64,000 nucleotides of DNA, taken from Opitutia bacterium. Lineage in GTDB: Bacteria > Verrucomicrobiota > Verrucomicrobiia > Opitutales > Coraliomargaritaceae. A model generated the notes under the pieces. That model made no database searches, had not been told where the DNA came from, and saw nothing but the letters and a program-made list of their open reading frames with translations. Position numbers and translations under genes: made by a program. This document shows, in pieces, positions 9,908 through 19,009 of this stretch (position 1 is the first letter of the stretch; every line of letters starts with the position of its first letter). The DNA lies in NCBI GenBank assembly GCA_029252625.1, contig JAQXBA010000004.1, forward strand, positions 21,223 to 85,222, in the 5' to 3' direction.

Positions 9908-10657
9908 CTAACTACGCCCGTAGTTCGCCTTACTCAAAAAGCCTGAAAGAGCCGATTCTGCATCCGCATCCAACTCCGATGGCTTGCCAAAAAACTTAAT
10001 GATCCCTTCGTCCAGCCACGCTACAGAGTCGCTTATTTCAAAGACTTCCGGAATATCATGGCTCACCAGTAACGCGGTAAAGCCAAAACGTTCGCGATAA
10101 TCCGCAATCATTTCAAATACGCTAAACTTACGCTCCGGGTCCAAGCCTGTTGTGGGCTCATCAAATAACACTACCTGAGGGTCCGTAATCAACGCACGTG
10201 CCAGAGCTACTCGCTTTTTCATTCCACCAGACAACTCGCCGGGATAGCGCTGCGCCGAATTCGTCAGCTCCAAATGCGCCAGCATCGCGTCGACACGCTC
10301 GCGAATTTCCGGCTTTGCCAGGCTCGATGCTTCCAACAATGGCAAGGCCACATTCTCCGCCGCTGTCATAGAATCAAACAACGCATTATTCTGAAACATA
10401 TAGCTAAAAGTCACCGCATCGTTACCCTTTGATCCACGACGACTTTGCGCGATCGGTTGACCATCCAACTCAATCTCACCGTAATCAGGTGTCAGTAAAT
10501 TCGCGATACATTTTAATAGCACCGACTTACCGATACCACTCTTACCAATAATCGTCGTTACCGAAGAACGCGCAACATTTAGGTTCACGCCATCGAGCAC
10601 CTTGACCTCACCAAAATGCTTTTTAAGACCACTGATTTTGAGGAAAACGTCGTCCAT
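9908..10657 (-). CDS. mlaF: MlaF-family ABC ATPase
   Basis: A 249-residue ATPase energising the Mla lipid transporter. It has Walker A IIGKSGIGKSVLLKC, the Q-loop in SYMFQNNALFDSMTAAENV, the ABC signature LSGGMKKRVALARAL, Walker B VVLFDEPTTGLDP and the switch His in LLVSHDIPEV. The ATG at 10657 is chosen because it overlaps the mlaE stop codon as TAATG, the usual sign of translational coupling; a longer frame to 10714 would intrude 57 bp into mlaE and adds residues foreign to the family. Confidence 0.95.
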   Translation of the reverse strand: MDDVFLKISGLKKHFGEVKVLDGVNLNVARSSVTTIIGKSGIGKSVLLKCIANLLTPDYGEIELDGQPIAQSRRGSKGNDAVTFSYMFQNNALFDSMTAAENVALPLLEASSLAKPEIRERVDAMLAHLELTNSAQRYPGELSGGMKKRVALARALITDPQVVLFDEPTTGLDPERKFSVFEMIADYRERFGFTALLVSHDIPEVFEISDSVAWLDEGIIKFFGKPSELDADAESALSGFLSKANYGRS

Positions 10658-11433
10658 TATAGAAGAAAGGAAGTGATTAAATAATCGGTCGCAAGTACCA
10701 TAACGCTCGACCAAACGACTGCCCGGGTTGCTGATTCACTCACGCCGCGCACACCTGGAAATGACGCTTTACGATGCGTGTTATAACCGCGATAAGTGCA
10801 AATTGCGATCGTCACTAAACCAAACACCAATGCCTTGATAAATCCGCCGCGTACATCTGCCCAACTCACAGTCTCAAACACACGGTTCCAATAAACACCA
10901 CTATCCACATGTAACAACAGGCTGCCAGTGACATAGCCACCAAAAATACCGATCAAATCAAATACCGCAGTCAGCATCGGGAAACAGAATAAAGCTGCCA
11001 ACAGCCGTGGACCGACTAAATACCCGCGAGGATCAATGCTTAAAGTCTGCAATGCATCGATTTGCTCATCATTGCGCTGGATACCAAGTTCAGAGGCCAT
11101 CGCCGAACCCGCCTGTCCGACCACCATCAACGCGGTCAGCACCGGTCCCAGTTCACGAATTAGCGACAGTGCCACCGCCGTGCCCAATGCTGATTCGCCA
11201 CCAAATTTAACCAAGGTGTAGTAGAGCTGTAGCCCCATCACCAAGCCGGTAAACAAACCAACAATCGCGACAATTGGGAAACAGCGCACCCCGATCTCAT
11301 GCATCGCAACGATCAATTTAGCCGCACGGTTCCGTTGATTAAAGAAACCGCGCATGGCGCCGACTCCAAATAAACTAATTTCTCCGAGCTCGTGAACAAC
11401 GAACAACGCTGAGCGGCCAAATGTGCGTATCAT
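10657..11433 (-). CDS. mlaE: MlaE-family ABC permease
   Basis: A 258-residue integral membrane permease of the MlaE/Ttg2B family with about five to six membrane segments and the conserved signature GGESALGTAVALSLIRELGPVLTALMVVGQAGSAMASELG. It forms the inner-membrane core of the Mla lipid transporter. It is the first gene of the operon mlaE-mlaF-mlaD-mlaC-mlaA. No STAS-domain mlaB gene is present. The stop overlaps the mlaF start. Confidence 0.95.
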   Translation of the reverse strand: MIRTFGRSALFVVHELGEISLFGVGAMRGFFNQRNRAAKLIVAMHEIGVRCFPIVAIVGLFTGLVMGLQLYYTLVKFGGESALGTAVALSLIRELGPVLTALMVVGQAGSAMASELGIQRNDEQIDALQTLSIDPRGYLVGPRLLAALFCFPMLTAVFDLIGIFGGYVTGSLLLHVDSGVYWNRVFETVSWADVRGGFIKALVFGLVTIAICTYRGYNTHRKASFPGVRGVSESATRAVVWSSVMVLATDYLITSFLL

Positions 11434-11535
11434 TTATGATTAAATTCCAGAGGTGTAAATGGATCTATATAACCTGTTTATGACATTCTTAATGCCCGGT
11501 AGTGAAGCGAAAAACAACGATATTCCAGCGATCGA

Positions 11536-11567
11536 TAAAAAAAGCGCCTTCCGGGGAAGGCGCTTTC
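11536..11567 (-). terminator. Rho-independent terminator of greA
   Basis: Perfect 12-bp stem AAAGCGCCTTCC / GGAAGGCGCTTT. On the reverse strand it is followed by a T run, placing it 21 bp after the greA stop and separating greA from the mla operon. Confidence 0.92.
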
Positions 11568-11587
11568 GTGTATAAAACGAAGTCGAA

Positions 11588-13447
11588 TTACTTTTTATCG
11601 AGCCAACGAGTGATCTTAAGAATCGTCCACTCTTCCTCGTTGCCGCCAATCTTAGTCGCCGCAGTTGCACCAGGCTCTTTACCGAGTAACTGCATAGCGA
11701 GTGGCGTCTTGTAAGAGAGGATGTCGTTTTTGGGATCACTGTCCCAAGCACCAAGGATCGCATACTTATGCTTCTTGCCGGTAGAACCTTGCTTCAACTC
11801 AACGATGCTGCCGATACCAACATTCTCGGTAGTAGCTTCAGAGAAGTCCGTGACACGAGCACGTGAGAGATCGACTTCTAGCTCATTCTTGCGCGAGAGC
11901 AGCATGTCCTGATCCTGACGAGCCATCTTGTATTCGGAATTTTCTTTTAAATCACCATGCTCACGTGCAGTGACGATCGCTTGCTTATTTTCAGGAATCT
12001 TAGTGGCAATCAAGTCTTCGTATTCCGCCTTTGAAGTGTTGAAGCTCTCTTGCGAGACGATCAATGCATTATCCTCGGAGGAATCGGCAGACTCACCAGC
12101 AAGCAGGCTCTGCACTGTTGGGAACTTTTTAATGAAACGAGCAAGCAAGGACTTCTTAGTCAGTTCCTCGAAGCCCTGATTGAGTAACAGTGTTTGGGCA
12201 AGATCGCTAGCAGTCTCGACATTTGCATCTGCAAGCAAATCAGGAATCAAATCGACATCATCACTCAATAAGTCACCCAACGGGATGCGACGTGTACTTG
12301 CATTCTGCAACGATTCGTAATCAATCGCGTAGAACATCGCGGCAAGAAGGCGCGGCGTTACTAATGGATGGATAATTGGGTAGTACTTCTTTGAGTTGCG
12401 GTTTTTAACAACCCACAACAGCAGTGGCCCTTTAATCGTTTGTTCGCTGAGCCAACGGTCAAGGCAGAAGCTAATACGCGCCTGTTGCTCTTGCTCCAAT
12501 AGAAAGTTAATACATTCACTGGTGAACTTACCGCTCGAGTTGCGCAACAAGTCTTCGACCATTTGCTGCCACTTATCAGGGTAAGTACGGCGAATTAGAT
12601 CGAGATAGCGCTTAAAATAAAGCGCTGGCAACTCAGCAGCCAGTTCAGAATAATCACTCGTCGCGTCTAAGATCGACCCCGAAGACGGATCTAAGCCTTC
12701 AACATCTTCGTGAAGATCGCGTGCCAAATTGTTACGCACCCACACACCATGTAGACGGTTGGCTTGGCTTAGACTCTTCGCATTCTTAATCGCGTCCGTC
12801 AGCTCCTCGAGGATCTTTGGCATTTCTTCGCGAACGACTGAAATATTTTCAGACAATGCATACAACTTCTCACCTAGGAGAATCTTCTGTTTGGAATTCT
12901 TGGTGGCATGAAACTGCTCCAAGATCTCTTGCTCAGGCTTCACTGGCTCGTCGCGAAAAATATAAGGATCGGACTTTTTGATCGGTACACCGATGCGAGG
13001 ATCCTTAACCAATACCTTCTTAGTCGCAGTCCACCACTTTTTGTATTTGATCGGTCCTATCACCCGAGACAACACACGCTCAATCTCTGCAGTGGTCATC
13101 GCTTGACCGTCTGCGGCGGCGATAATTTCGCACATTAGGTCGCCTGGCTGTTTCTTGATCATTTCATCGATCACATCTGCCTCGATGCGAGAACGAACCA
13201 AGATGTTGTTTGGCTTGAGCACGTCCAACTTGTCCACACAAAATGCGGGCGCCATGGCGTGGCCTTGCTTACCTTCTTCAAAATCGATAATGATCTTCGC
13301 CTCGACGGCGTCGTAATCAACGATTTTGCCGAAACCCCAGCTGCGATGCAGGCAATAATTACCTGAAGCCATGGCTTCGAGTTTCGCGCGAGCAGAAACA
13401 AGTTTTGGATTTTTTTCAATGAGAGCGTCTATGGCCTCTTTGTTCAT
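11588..13447 (-). CDS. greA: Long-form GreA transcript cleavage factor
   Basis: A 619-residue protein whose C-terminal ~150 residues are a complete GreA: a coiled coil with AREHGDLKENSEYKMARQ (carrying the acidic tip Asp and Glu that rescue backtracked RNA polymerase) and an FKBP-like domain ending in TPLAMQLLGKEPG and WTILKI. Ordinary GreA is about 158 residues. The ~465-residue N-terminal part begins with a beta-rich segment GNYCLHRSWGFGKIVDYDA...KIIIDFEEG that looks like a small Tudor/CarD-like fold, followed by a long helical region. A similarly long GreA is known from Chlamydiae, supporting a PVC origin. It is monocistronic, divergent from rsmB and ended by a strong terminator. Confidence 0.9.
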   Translation of the reverse strand: MNKEAIDALIEKNPKLVSARAKLEAMASGNYCLHRSWGFGKIVDYDAVEAKIIIDFEEGKQGHAMAPAFCVDKLDVLKPNNILVRSRIEADVIDEMIKKQPGDLMCEIIAAADGQAMTTAEIERVLSRVIGPIKYKKWWTATKKVLVKDPRIGVPIKKSDPYIFRDEPVKPEQEILEQFHATKNSKQKILLGEKLYALSENISVVREEMPKILEELTDAIKNAKSLSQANRLHGVWVRNNLARDLHEDVEGLDPSSGSILDATSDYSELAAELPALYFKRYLDLIRRTYPDKWQQMVEDLLRNSSGKFTSECINFLLEQEQQARISFCLDRWLSEQTIKGPLLLWVVKNRNSKKYYPIIHPLVTPRLLAAMFYAIDYESLQNASTRRIPLGDLLSDDVDLIPDLLADANVETASDLAQTLLLNQGFEELTKKSLLARFIKKFPTVQSLLAGESADSSEDNALIVSQESFNTSKAEYEDLIATKIPENKQAIVTAREHGDLKENSEYKMARQDQDMLLSRKNELEVDLSRARVTDFSEATTENVGIGSIVELKQGSTGKKHKYAILGAWDSDPKNDILSYKTPLAMQLLGKEPGATAATKIGGNEEEWTILKITRWLDKK

Positions 13448-13510
13448 AATATATTGCGAATGCTGTTCTTTTAAGTCGTAAACGTTGAAATATGCACAGT
13501 TTATTTACCA

Positions 13511-14806
13511 ATGAGAAGTATTAAGTTCAACTTATCTACAGCCAACGCCAGCGCTTGGGACGGAGCCGTCACACTCACCGAAGCCTACCTCACTGAAAAC
13601 ATTAAGGCGAATCAACTCCTAGAGCGCTTGCCAGAGAGCTTTTCAGGCGAACGCAGAGCGACTTGCCAGTCGTTATTTTTGGGTGCACTGCGGCATGGCC
13701 ACCGAGTTCAGCATGCACTTCAGCCGTTTATTCGACAGAAACCTCGCGCACTGATCGAGGCAATTTTCCTCGTAGCTGGCTTTGAAATACTCTCGAACCC
13801 CTCAGAAAAGCACCCCAAAATTGTGCACCATGCGGTCGAGCGCAGTAAAACCCAAGCCGCACAATCCGAGTCTGGCCTACTCAATGCAGTACTACGTAAA
13901 TTACCCGAAGCGCTCGATACGACCCACCCGAGCAATCGACCCGACGCCCATTTTAGCACTCCGAAATGGTTATTCAAACGCTGGAATAAAGAATTTGGAC
14001 CGCCCACTGCGATTAAACTGATGGAATGGAATCAACGTATTCCAGCCACTTATCTCAAGCTCTACGATACACCCAGTGAACTTCCAAAGGGGCTTGAACC
14101 CACACAATGGGATCAATTCTACAAGGTTTCAGCTGCGGCATCGTGGAAAGAAGACCTGCATCCACTGCTTAATAAAGGGAATGCTTACGTCAAAGACCCT
14201 TCAACTCGCCTTGCCCCTGGTCTGCTCGCCCCTAAAAAAGGCGACGACGTGCTCGATCTGTGTGCGGCTCCAGGCGGCAAAGCTTACGACATCGCCCACC
14301 TTATGCAGCTCGAAGGCCATATTGTAGCACTCGACTTGCCAGGTAATCGTATCCAACGACTCAGTGAAAACCTCGAGCACCTCGCGACCGCTACACTAAA
14401 GTGTACCATCCTCGAAGGCGACTTACTCGAACTTGATCCTGTGGCCTTCGAAGAGCAAGGCCTACCGGTGCATTATGACGCCGTTATGCTTGACGCCCCC
14501 TGCTCTAACACCGGTGTCATTCAGCGCCGAACCGACGTTAAATGGCGCCTGCGCGGCAAGGACGTTAGCAACTGCGCCTTCCTGCAAAAGCAACTGCTCG
14601 CAGCCGCCTCACGATGCGTCAAACCCGGCGGACGACTGGTCTACAGTACTTGCAGTATCGAAACAGACGAAAACCAAGAAGTCGTCGATGCCTTCCTAAG
14701 CTCCGCTGCAGGTGAGCGATTCTCGCTTAAAGACAGTGCAATTAGTCTGCCATGGGAAACCGGACACGATGGTGCCGGCGCATTCCTGCTGATTGCTGAA
14801 GCGTAA
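13511..14806 (+). CDS. rsmB: 16S rRNA m5C methyltransferase RsmB/Sun family
   Basis: A 431-residue protein with an N-terminal NusB-like RNA-binding domain (about residues 10-140) and a C-terminal RNA m5C methyltransferase domain. SAM motif I is DVLDLCAAPGGKAYDIAHLM; the catalytic regions are MLDAPCSNTGVIQRRTDVKW and LVYSTCSIETDENQEVV, holding the two cysteines of the m5C mechanism. The order of domains matches RsmB, which modifies C967 of 16S rRNA. It is divergent from greA across 63 bp. Three copies of an 8-bp repeat begin in its stop codon. Confidence 0.92.
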   Translation: MRSIKFNLSTANASAWDGAVTLTEAYLTENIKANQLLERLPESFSGERRATCQSLFLGALRHGHRVQHALQPFIRQKPRALIEAIFLVAGFEILSNPSEKHPKIVHHAVERSKTQAAQSESGLLNAVLRKLPEALDTTHPSNRPDAHFSTPKWLFKRWNKEFGPPTAIKLMEWNQRIPATYLKLYDTPSELPKGLEPTQWDQFYKVSAAASWKEDLHPLLNKGNAYVKDPSTRLAPGLLAPKKGDDVLDLCAAPGGKAYDIAHLMQLEGHIVALDLPGNRIQRLSENLEHLATATLKCTILEGDLLELDPVAFEEQGLPVHYDAVMLDAPCSNTGVIQRRTDVKWRLRGKDVSNCAFLQKQLLAAASRCVKPGGRLVYSTCSIETDENQEVVDAFLSSAAGERFSLKDSAISLPWETGHDGAGAFLLIAEA

Positions 14807-14828
14807 ATCGACAAATCGACAAATCGAC
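14805..14828 (+). repeat. Three exact tandem copies of an 8-bp unit
   Basis: AAATCGAC occurs three times head to tail, beginning inside the rsmB stop codon. It is a short simple repeat in the rsmB 3' untranslated region; no function is evident. Confidence 0.85.
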
Positions 14829-15003
14829 TTAACCATCTAACTTCAACACGTCTCTGCAGAGGCGCCGACTAGGTTGCGTTCGCACCAGCGCTGGAGCGCT
14901 AGACACTGCGGACCATTGTAGATAAGAGACTTTGACACAGATATCCACAAATGGCTCGGTAAAAACCCACACAATTGTTAACCAGAACTCCTCGATGCTC
15001 AAA

Positions 15004-16404
15004 CTACTTCTGCGAGTAGAAATCGTCGATTTTCTGCGACACGTCGCGATAACTGATATCAGCTCCATAAAGTGCTTTAAACTCAACCATCGCTTTATCC
15101 ATGTCGCCCTGCGCTTCGTAGCAAGAACCGAGTTCGTACAGCACGTCCTTCTTCTGCTCAGTGATACCCGAAATTTCAGACTTGGCTAAGTTCAGTTGCT
15201 CGGCAGCAAGATCAGAGAAGCCCTTTACTTTATAAGCCTTACCAAGAAGAATTAACGCATTAATACGCACCTTAGGGCTACGTTGTGCGAGTTGAAGCTC
15301 TTTAATCGCCTTATCTGTTTCGCCTTCAGCATGATAAAGTTCGCCCAGTTCGTAGCGGTAGCTAAATTCATTTGGGTAGCGCTGAACGATATCTTCAGCC
15401 TGAGCGAGACGAAAGACACGTTCATCGTGGCGCAGCGCTTCGAGCGCACTCTTAAGCTCCACGCTCTCTGGATTTGCCTCAAGCTCCTCCTCCTTAGCAG
15501 TGATTGCATGCGCCATTTTCTCATGCTTGAGCGTGACTTCGAGCCGCTCCAGATTGACGTCCGCACTTCCTGCCTCAAGTTGGCGGGCCTTACCGATCCA
15601 CTCCAACGCATCATCAAACTCTCCGAGCTTGCGATAATTGCTGAAAATCTCGCGATAAAAATTGATATTGCCGGGTTGCTCAGCAACAGAAACCTTCGCA
15701 TCGGCAATCATTGAACGCAAGCCAGCATCACCAGTCTTTGCGCGACCCGCTTGCTCCAACCGCTGCGCCTCTTCTTCGTCCTTAAGCTTATCACGGAAGC
15801 TTTGGTCTTCTTCCCATTTGCCCTTATTAATCGACTGCTCGACCGACGCCTTCTTGATCAACGACTGAATTTCGTCGTCTGCGGGATGCGCGTGATACGC
15901 AGCATCCCCGATACGAATCGCCTCCTCACTTTTACCGATAGTTATATAGGCAGACATGAGCGCTTTAATATTTTCCGCATTGCCGGGCTCGATCTTACGA
16001 ATTTCCTCATAAGCGAAGGCCATCGTCTCAAGTAATCCCAATGCTTCAGCAGCCGCACCGACCACTTTGTGGGCAGCGACATTCGAAGCATTTGCATTCA
16101 ACATCTGCTCTGCTGAAACCAATGCCTCAGCAGGATTCTTTTTGATCTTCGCATCGCTGCCCATCAAAAATGGGATGTTAGTCACCTTTGAGATGAAACC
16201 ACCCAATCCTTTATTCTTCCCAGCAGTGACGCGTTGTTGTGCTTGGCGAAGAATCTTACGCGCATCCAAACATTCTGGGTGGCGAGTGAGGATGTTTAGC
16301 ATGATGTCGACTGCGTAAGAAGGATTCTTATCCACCGCTTTGCGGGCGTTTTCAATCTGCTTCTGAAGGCGAGGGTCGAGGTTCTTGAGTGCTACTTCTT
16401 CCAT
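15004..16404 (-). CDS. TPR-repeat protein, function unknown
   Basis: A soluble protein of about 466 residues made largely of tetratricopeptide-like helical pairs, clearest at residues 20-60, 100-180 (AFAYEEIRKIEPGNAENIKALMSAYITIGK-like units), and 310-440 (YRYELGELYHAEGETDKAIKE, LYELGSCYEAQGDMDKAMVE). A charged coiled region (EEDQSFRDKLKDEEEAQRLEQ) lies in the middle. No signal peptide or membrane segment is seen, suggesting a cytoplasmic scaffold. The ATG at 16404 is preferred over a TTG ten codons upstream. It lies 40 bp after glmM and is probably the last gene of a trpD-glmM-TPR transcript. Confidence 0.8.
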   Translation of the reverse strand: MEEVALKNLDPRLQKQIENARKAVDKNPSYAVDIMLNILTRHPECLDARKILRQAQQRVTAGKNKGLGGFISKVTNIPFLMGSDAKIKKNPAEALVSAEQMLNANASNVAAHKVVGAAAEALGLLETMAFAYEEIRKIEPGNAENIKALMSAYITIGKSEEAIRIGDAAYHAHPADDEIQSLIKKASVEQSINKGKWEEDQSFRDKLKDEEEAQRLEQAGRAKTGDAGLRSMIADAKVSVAEQPGNINFYREIFSNYRKLGEFDDALEWIGKARQLEAGSADVNLERLEVTLKHEKMAHAITAKEEELEANPESVELKSALEALRHDERVFRLAQAEDIVQRYPNEFSYRYELGELYHAEGETDKAIKELQLAQRSPKVRINALILLGKAYKVKGFSDLAAEQLNLAKSEISGITEQKKDVLYELGSCYEAQGDMDKAMVEFKALYGADISYRDVSQKIDDFYSQK

Positions 16405-16444
16405 AATATTAAATCTATATTTTTGCGCGTTCAAACAGGGGCGA

Positions 16445-17797
16445 TCAACGAACGATTACATCCAAATCGCAAATAACAGCTTTTTCCAAGTCTTTTAATC
16501 CAGCAACCACAATCGCTTCATCCTTACCCTCGACCAATAAGCGCAACTTCGGCTCCGTCCCTGAATAACGAATCAGCACACGACCATCTTCACCGAAGTC
16601 CTGCTCAATTGCTGCGACTGCAGAGCTGAGTGTTTTCAGTGACGCCAATGGTTTCTTTTCTACGACAGAAAGATTCAAGGTTGCTTGCGGGAACAAGCCT
16701 ATTTCTTGGCGCAATTCAGACAACGGCTTATTGGTCTTGCGCATTAAATCGATCAACTTAATCGCAGCCAGAAGGCCATCACCCGTAGTCGCAAAATCCG
16801 AGAAAATAATATGGCCAGAGGATTCACCGCCGACATTCGAACCGATCTCTCGCATCTTCTGCGCGACATTACGATCACCTACATCGGTCCGTTCAACCCT
16901 GCCGCCGGCATCGCGCACCGCATGATCGAGACCAAGATTACTTTGTATAGTTGCAACAAGCGTATCACTTTTGAGTGCCCCCGAGCGCAACGCGTAGACT
17001 GCAAATAGACCGAGCAAGACATCTCCATCCACCACTGCGCCCGCCTCATCGCAAACAACCAAACGATCAGCATCGCCATCATGGGCAATACCTAGCTTCG
17101 CACCGTGCTTGACGACGGCCGCACCGAGAAGTTCAGGATGCTCGCTCCCGACGTCTTGATTAATATTCTCACCATCTGGATTGTCTCCAATCAAAATAAG
17201 CTCCGCTCCCCAACGCGCAAACACCGCCGGAGTCGTCTCACTACCCGCGCCATTCGCAAGATCGAGTACAATCTTCCAGCCCGACAGGCAATCCTGATCC
17301 ATTAACGACCGCGCATAGTTAATATAACAAGCGGCGGCATCCATAGGATACGATTTAGCCATCGGCAAATCAGCTGCTGCCGACGGCTCAGAATCGAGCA
17401 ATGCTTCAATACGAGCCTCCTCGGCGTCATCGAATTTACAGCCACGACCGTCAAACAGCTTGATGCCATTGTCTGAGGCTGGATTGTGCGACGCCGTCAC
17501 GGCGATACCAATATCGGCCTGCTGCTTCAACAAAGACTGCGCAATTGATGGCGTGGGCACGATCCCAAGATCATACACATAAACGCCATGTTGATTGAGC
17601 CCCTGTATTAGAGCACCGCTCAGCTCAGGCCCACTTAGGCGCGTATCTCGCCCAATCACTGCATTTAATGGCAGCTCTGGTTTGAGCTGCTTCAAATAAC
17701 GTCCTAAGGCCGAGCCCAAACGATACGCCACATCAGGATTAATTAAATCACCACCGACAGGACCACGGATGCCATCTGTTCCAAAATATTTACCCAT
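16445..17797 (-). CDS. glmM: Phosphoglucosamine mutase
   Basis: A protein of about 450 residues converting glucosamine-6-phosphate to glucosamine-1-phosphate for UDP-GlcNAc, and hence peptidoglycan and LPS. It shows the N-terminal MGKYFGTDGIRGPVG, the phosphoserine loop GIAVTASHNPASDNGIKLFD, the metal-binding loop HDGDADRLVV, the sugar-specificity region GGESSGHIIF and the phosphate-binding RYSGTEPKLRLLVEG. The ATG at 17797 has a good GAGGAG Shine-Dalgarno seven bases upstream, one of the few in the window, and is preferred to a TTG at 17812. It starts 17 bp after trpD. Confidence 0.95.
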   Translation of the reverse strand: MGKYFGTDGIRGPVGGDLINPDVAYRLGSALGRYLKQLKPELPLNAVIGRDTRLSGPELSGALIQGLNQHGVYVYDLGIVPTPSIAQSLLKQQADIGIAVTASHNPASDNGIKLFDGRGCKFDDAEEARIEALLDSEPSAAADLPMAKSYPMDAAACYINYARSLMDQDCLSGWKIVLDLANGAGSETTPAVFARWGAELILIGDNPDGENINQDVGSEHPELLGAAVVKHGAKLGIAHDGDADRLVVCDEAGAVVDGDVLLGLFAVYALRSGALKSDTLVATIQSNLGLDHAVRDAGGRVERTDVGDRNVAQKMREIGSNVGGESSGHIIFSDFATTGDGLLAAIKLIDLMRKTNKPLSELRQEIGLFPQATLNLSVVEKKPLASLKTLSSAVAAIEQDFGEDGRVLIRYSGTEPKLRLLVEGKDEAIVVAGLKDLEKAVICDLDVIVR

Positions 17798-17814
17798 AAT
17801 AATACTCCTCAAAC

Positions 17815-18873
17815 TTAACCTTTTTTATAAAATACACGCACACGTTCGAGCCATGCCTCAGCCGCGCCACTCTCTAAAGTCTCACGCGCCTGCTCCACTC
17901 CACCAGCCACATCCAGCGCCGCACCCGCAACCCACAGTGCCGCCCCCGCATTAAACAGAACACTGTCTCGTAAACCAGTGGGCACCGAATCGGCAGCGCC
18001 ACTTAATAAAGCATGCATCGTGGCTAAATTCTCGGCAACATCGCCACCGTTTAAATCAGAAAACTCACAGGCACTCAGGCCAGCATCCACCGGACTCAGG
18101 CTCTTCGGGATCGACGCTAAAGCGCCAAAGCCCGCTACAAAATTCTGTCCCGCACAGCTCAACTCATCCAATGCGCTGCCCTTTTGAGGCCGCCCATGCG
18201 CCACCATTCCTGCCGACAATCCGAGCTCACCCAGCGCATCTGCCAACGGTTGCACCCAATCTTCAGAAAACACGCCCAGCAATTGATGTGCAGGTCGCCC
18301 AGGGTTAATCAAAGGCCCCAGTAGATTAAAAATCGTGCGTTGTCCCTCCTCAGCCAGCGCACGACGCACCGGCATAATTTCCTTAAACGCAGGATGATAC
18401 GCTGGCGCAAAAAAGAAACCGAAATTCAACTCACGCAGCGACTCGCGCAACATCTCATGCGGCGCATCCAGCCGAATACCGAGCGCTTCCATTAAATCCG
18501 CGCTGCCACACTTTGACGTAATTGAGCGATTGCCATGCTTAAACACAGGCACGCCCGCCGCAGCCACCACGAACGATACCGCTGTCGAAATATTAAACGT
18601 GCCCGAACCATCGCCGCCCGTGCCACACACATCGATCGCACGACTCGCCCACTCTTCGACGCCAGGATTCACAGCATGCTCGCGAAAGGCATGTGCAAAC
18701 GCGGCCACCTCCGTCGCCGTCTCGCACTTCTGCGCCAAGGCCAGCAAACATTCGCGTTTTGTAGTCGCAGATACATCTGGCCGAATCAAAAGTTCGGCTA
18801 CTACGGTCGCCTGATCGGCCTCAAGGTCAACGCCTGCGGTTAGACTTTCTGTAAATGATTCGAGTGCTTGCAT
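17815..18873 (-). CDS. trpD: Anthranilate phosphoribosyltransferase
   Basis: A protein of about 352 residues joining anthranilate to PRPP in tryptophan synthesis. Diagnostic motifs are IDVCGTGGDGSGTFNISTAVS (PRPP and Mg site), KHGNRSITSKCGSADLMEALG and FFFAPAYHPAFKEIMPVRRALAEEGQRTIFNLLGPLINP-type blocks split across the domain. The ATG at 18873 aligns with the family N-terminus; ATG at 18891 or TTG at 18900 would add six or nine residues. It stands apart from other trp genes and is immediately upstream of glmM, with which it is probably co-transcribed. Confidence 0.93.
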   Translation of the reverse strand: MQALESFTESLTAGVDLEADQATVVAELLIRPDVSATTKRECLLALAQKCETATEVAAFAHAFREHAVNPGVEEWASRAIDVCGTGGDGSGTFNISTAVSFVVAAAGVPVFKHGNRSITSKCGSADLMEALGIRLDAPHEMLRESLRELNFGFFFAPAYHPAFKEIMPVRRALAEEGQRTIFNLLGPLINPGRPAHQLLGVFSEDWVQPLADALGELGLSAGMVAHGRPQKGSALDELSCAGQNFVAGFGALASIPKSLSPVDAGLSACEFSDLNGGDVAENLATMHALLSGAADSVPTGLRDSVLFNAGAALWVAGAALDVAGGVEQARETLESGAAEAWLERVRVFYKKG

Positions 18874-19009
18874 ATTAAGAGGATAACCCATGGAAAGCAA
18901 AGACTTCCTAGTTGAATCTCAAGCTAAAAGCCGACTTCCAGCATAATAGAAAATCTCCGCAACTCACATTACGCCTTCCATTAGTAGCAAATCCAATTAG
19001 CTTGCCACG

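Noticed and set aside
11440..11763. Reverse-strand frame of 107 codons downstream of and overlapping greA
   Set aside because: It lies in another frame of the greA 3' end and crosses the greA terminator, so it is a shadow.
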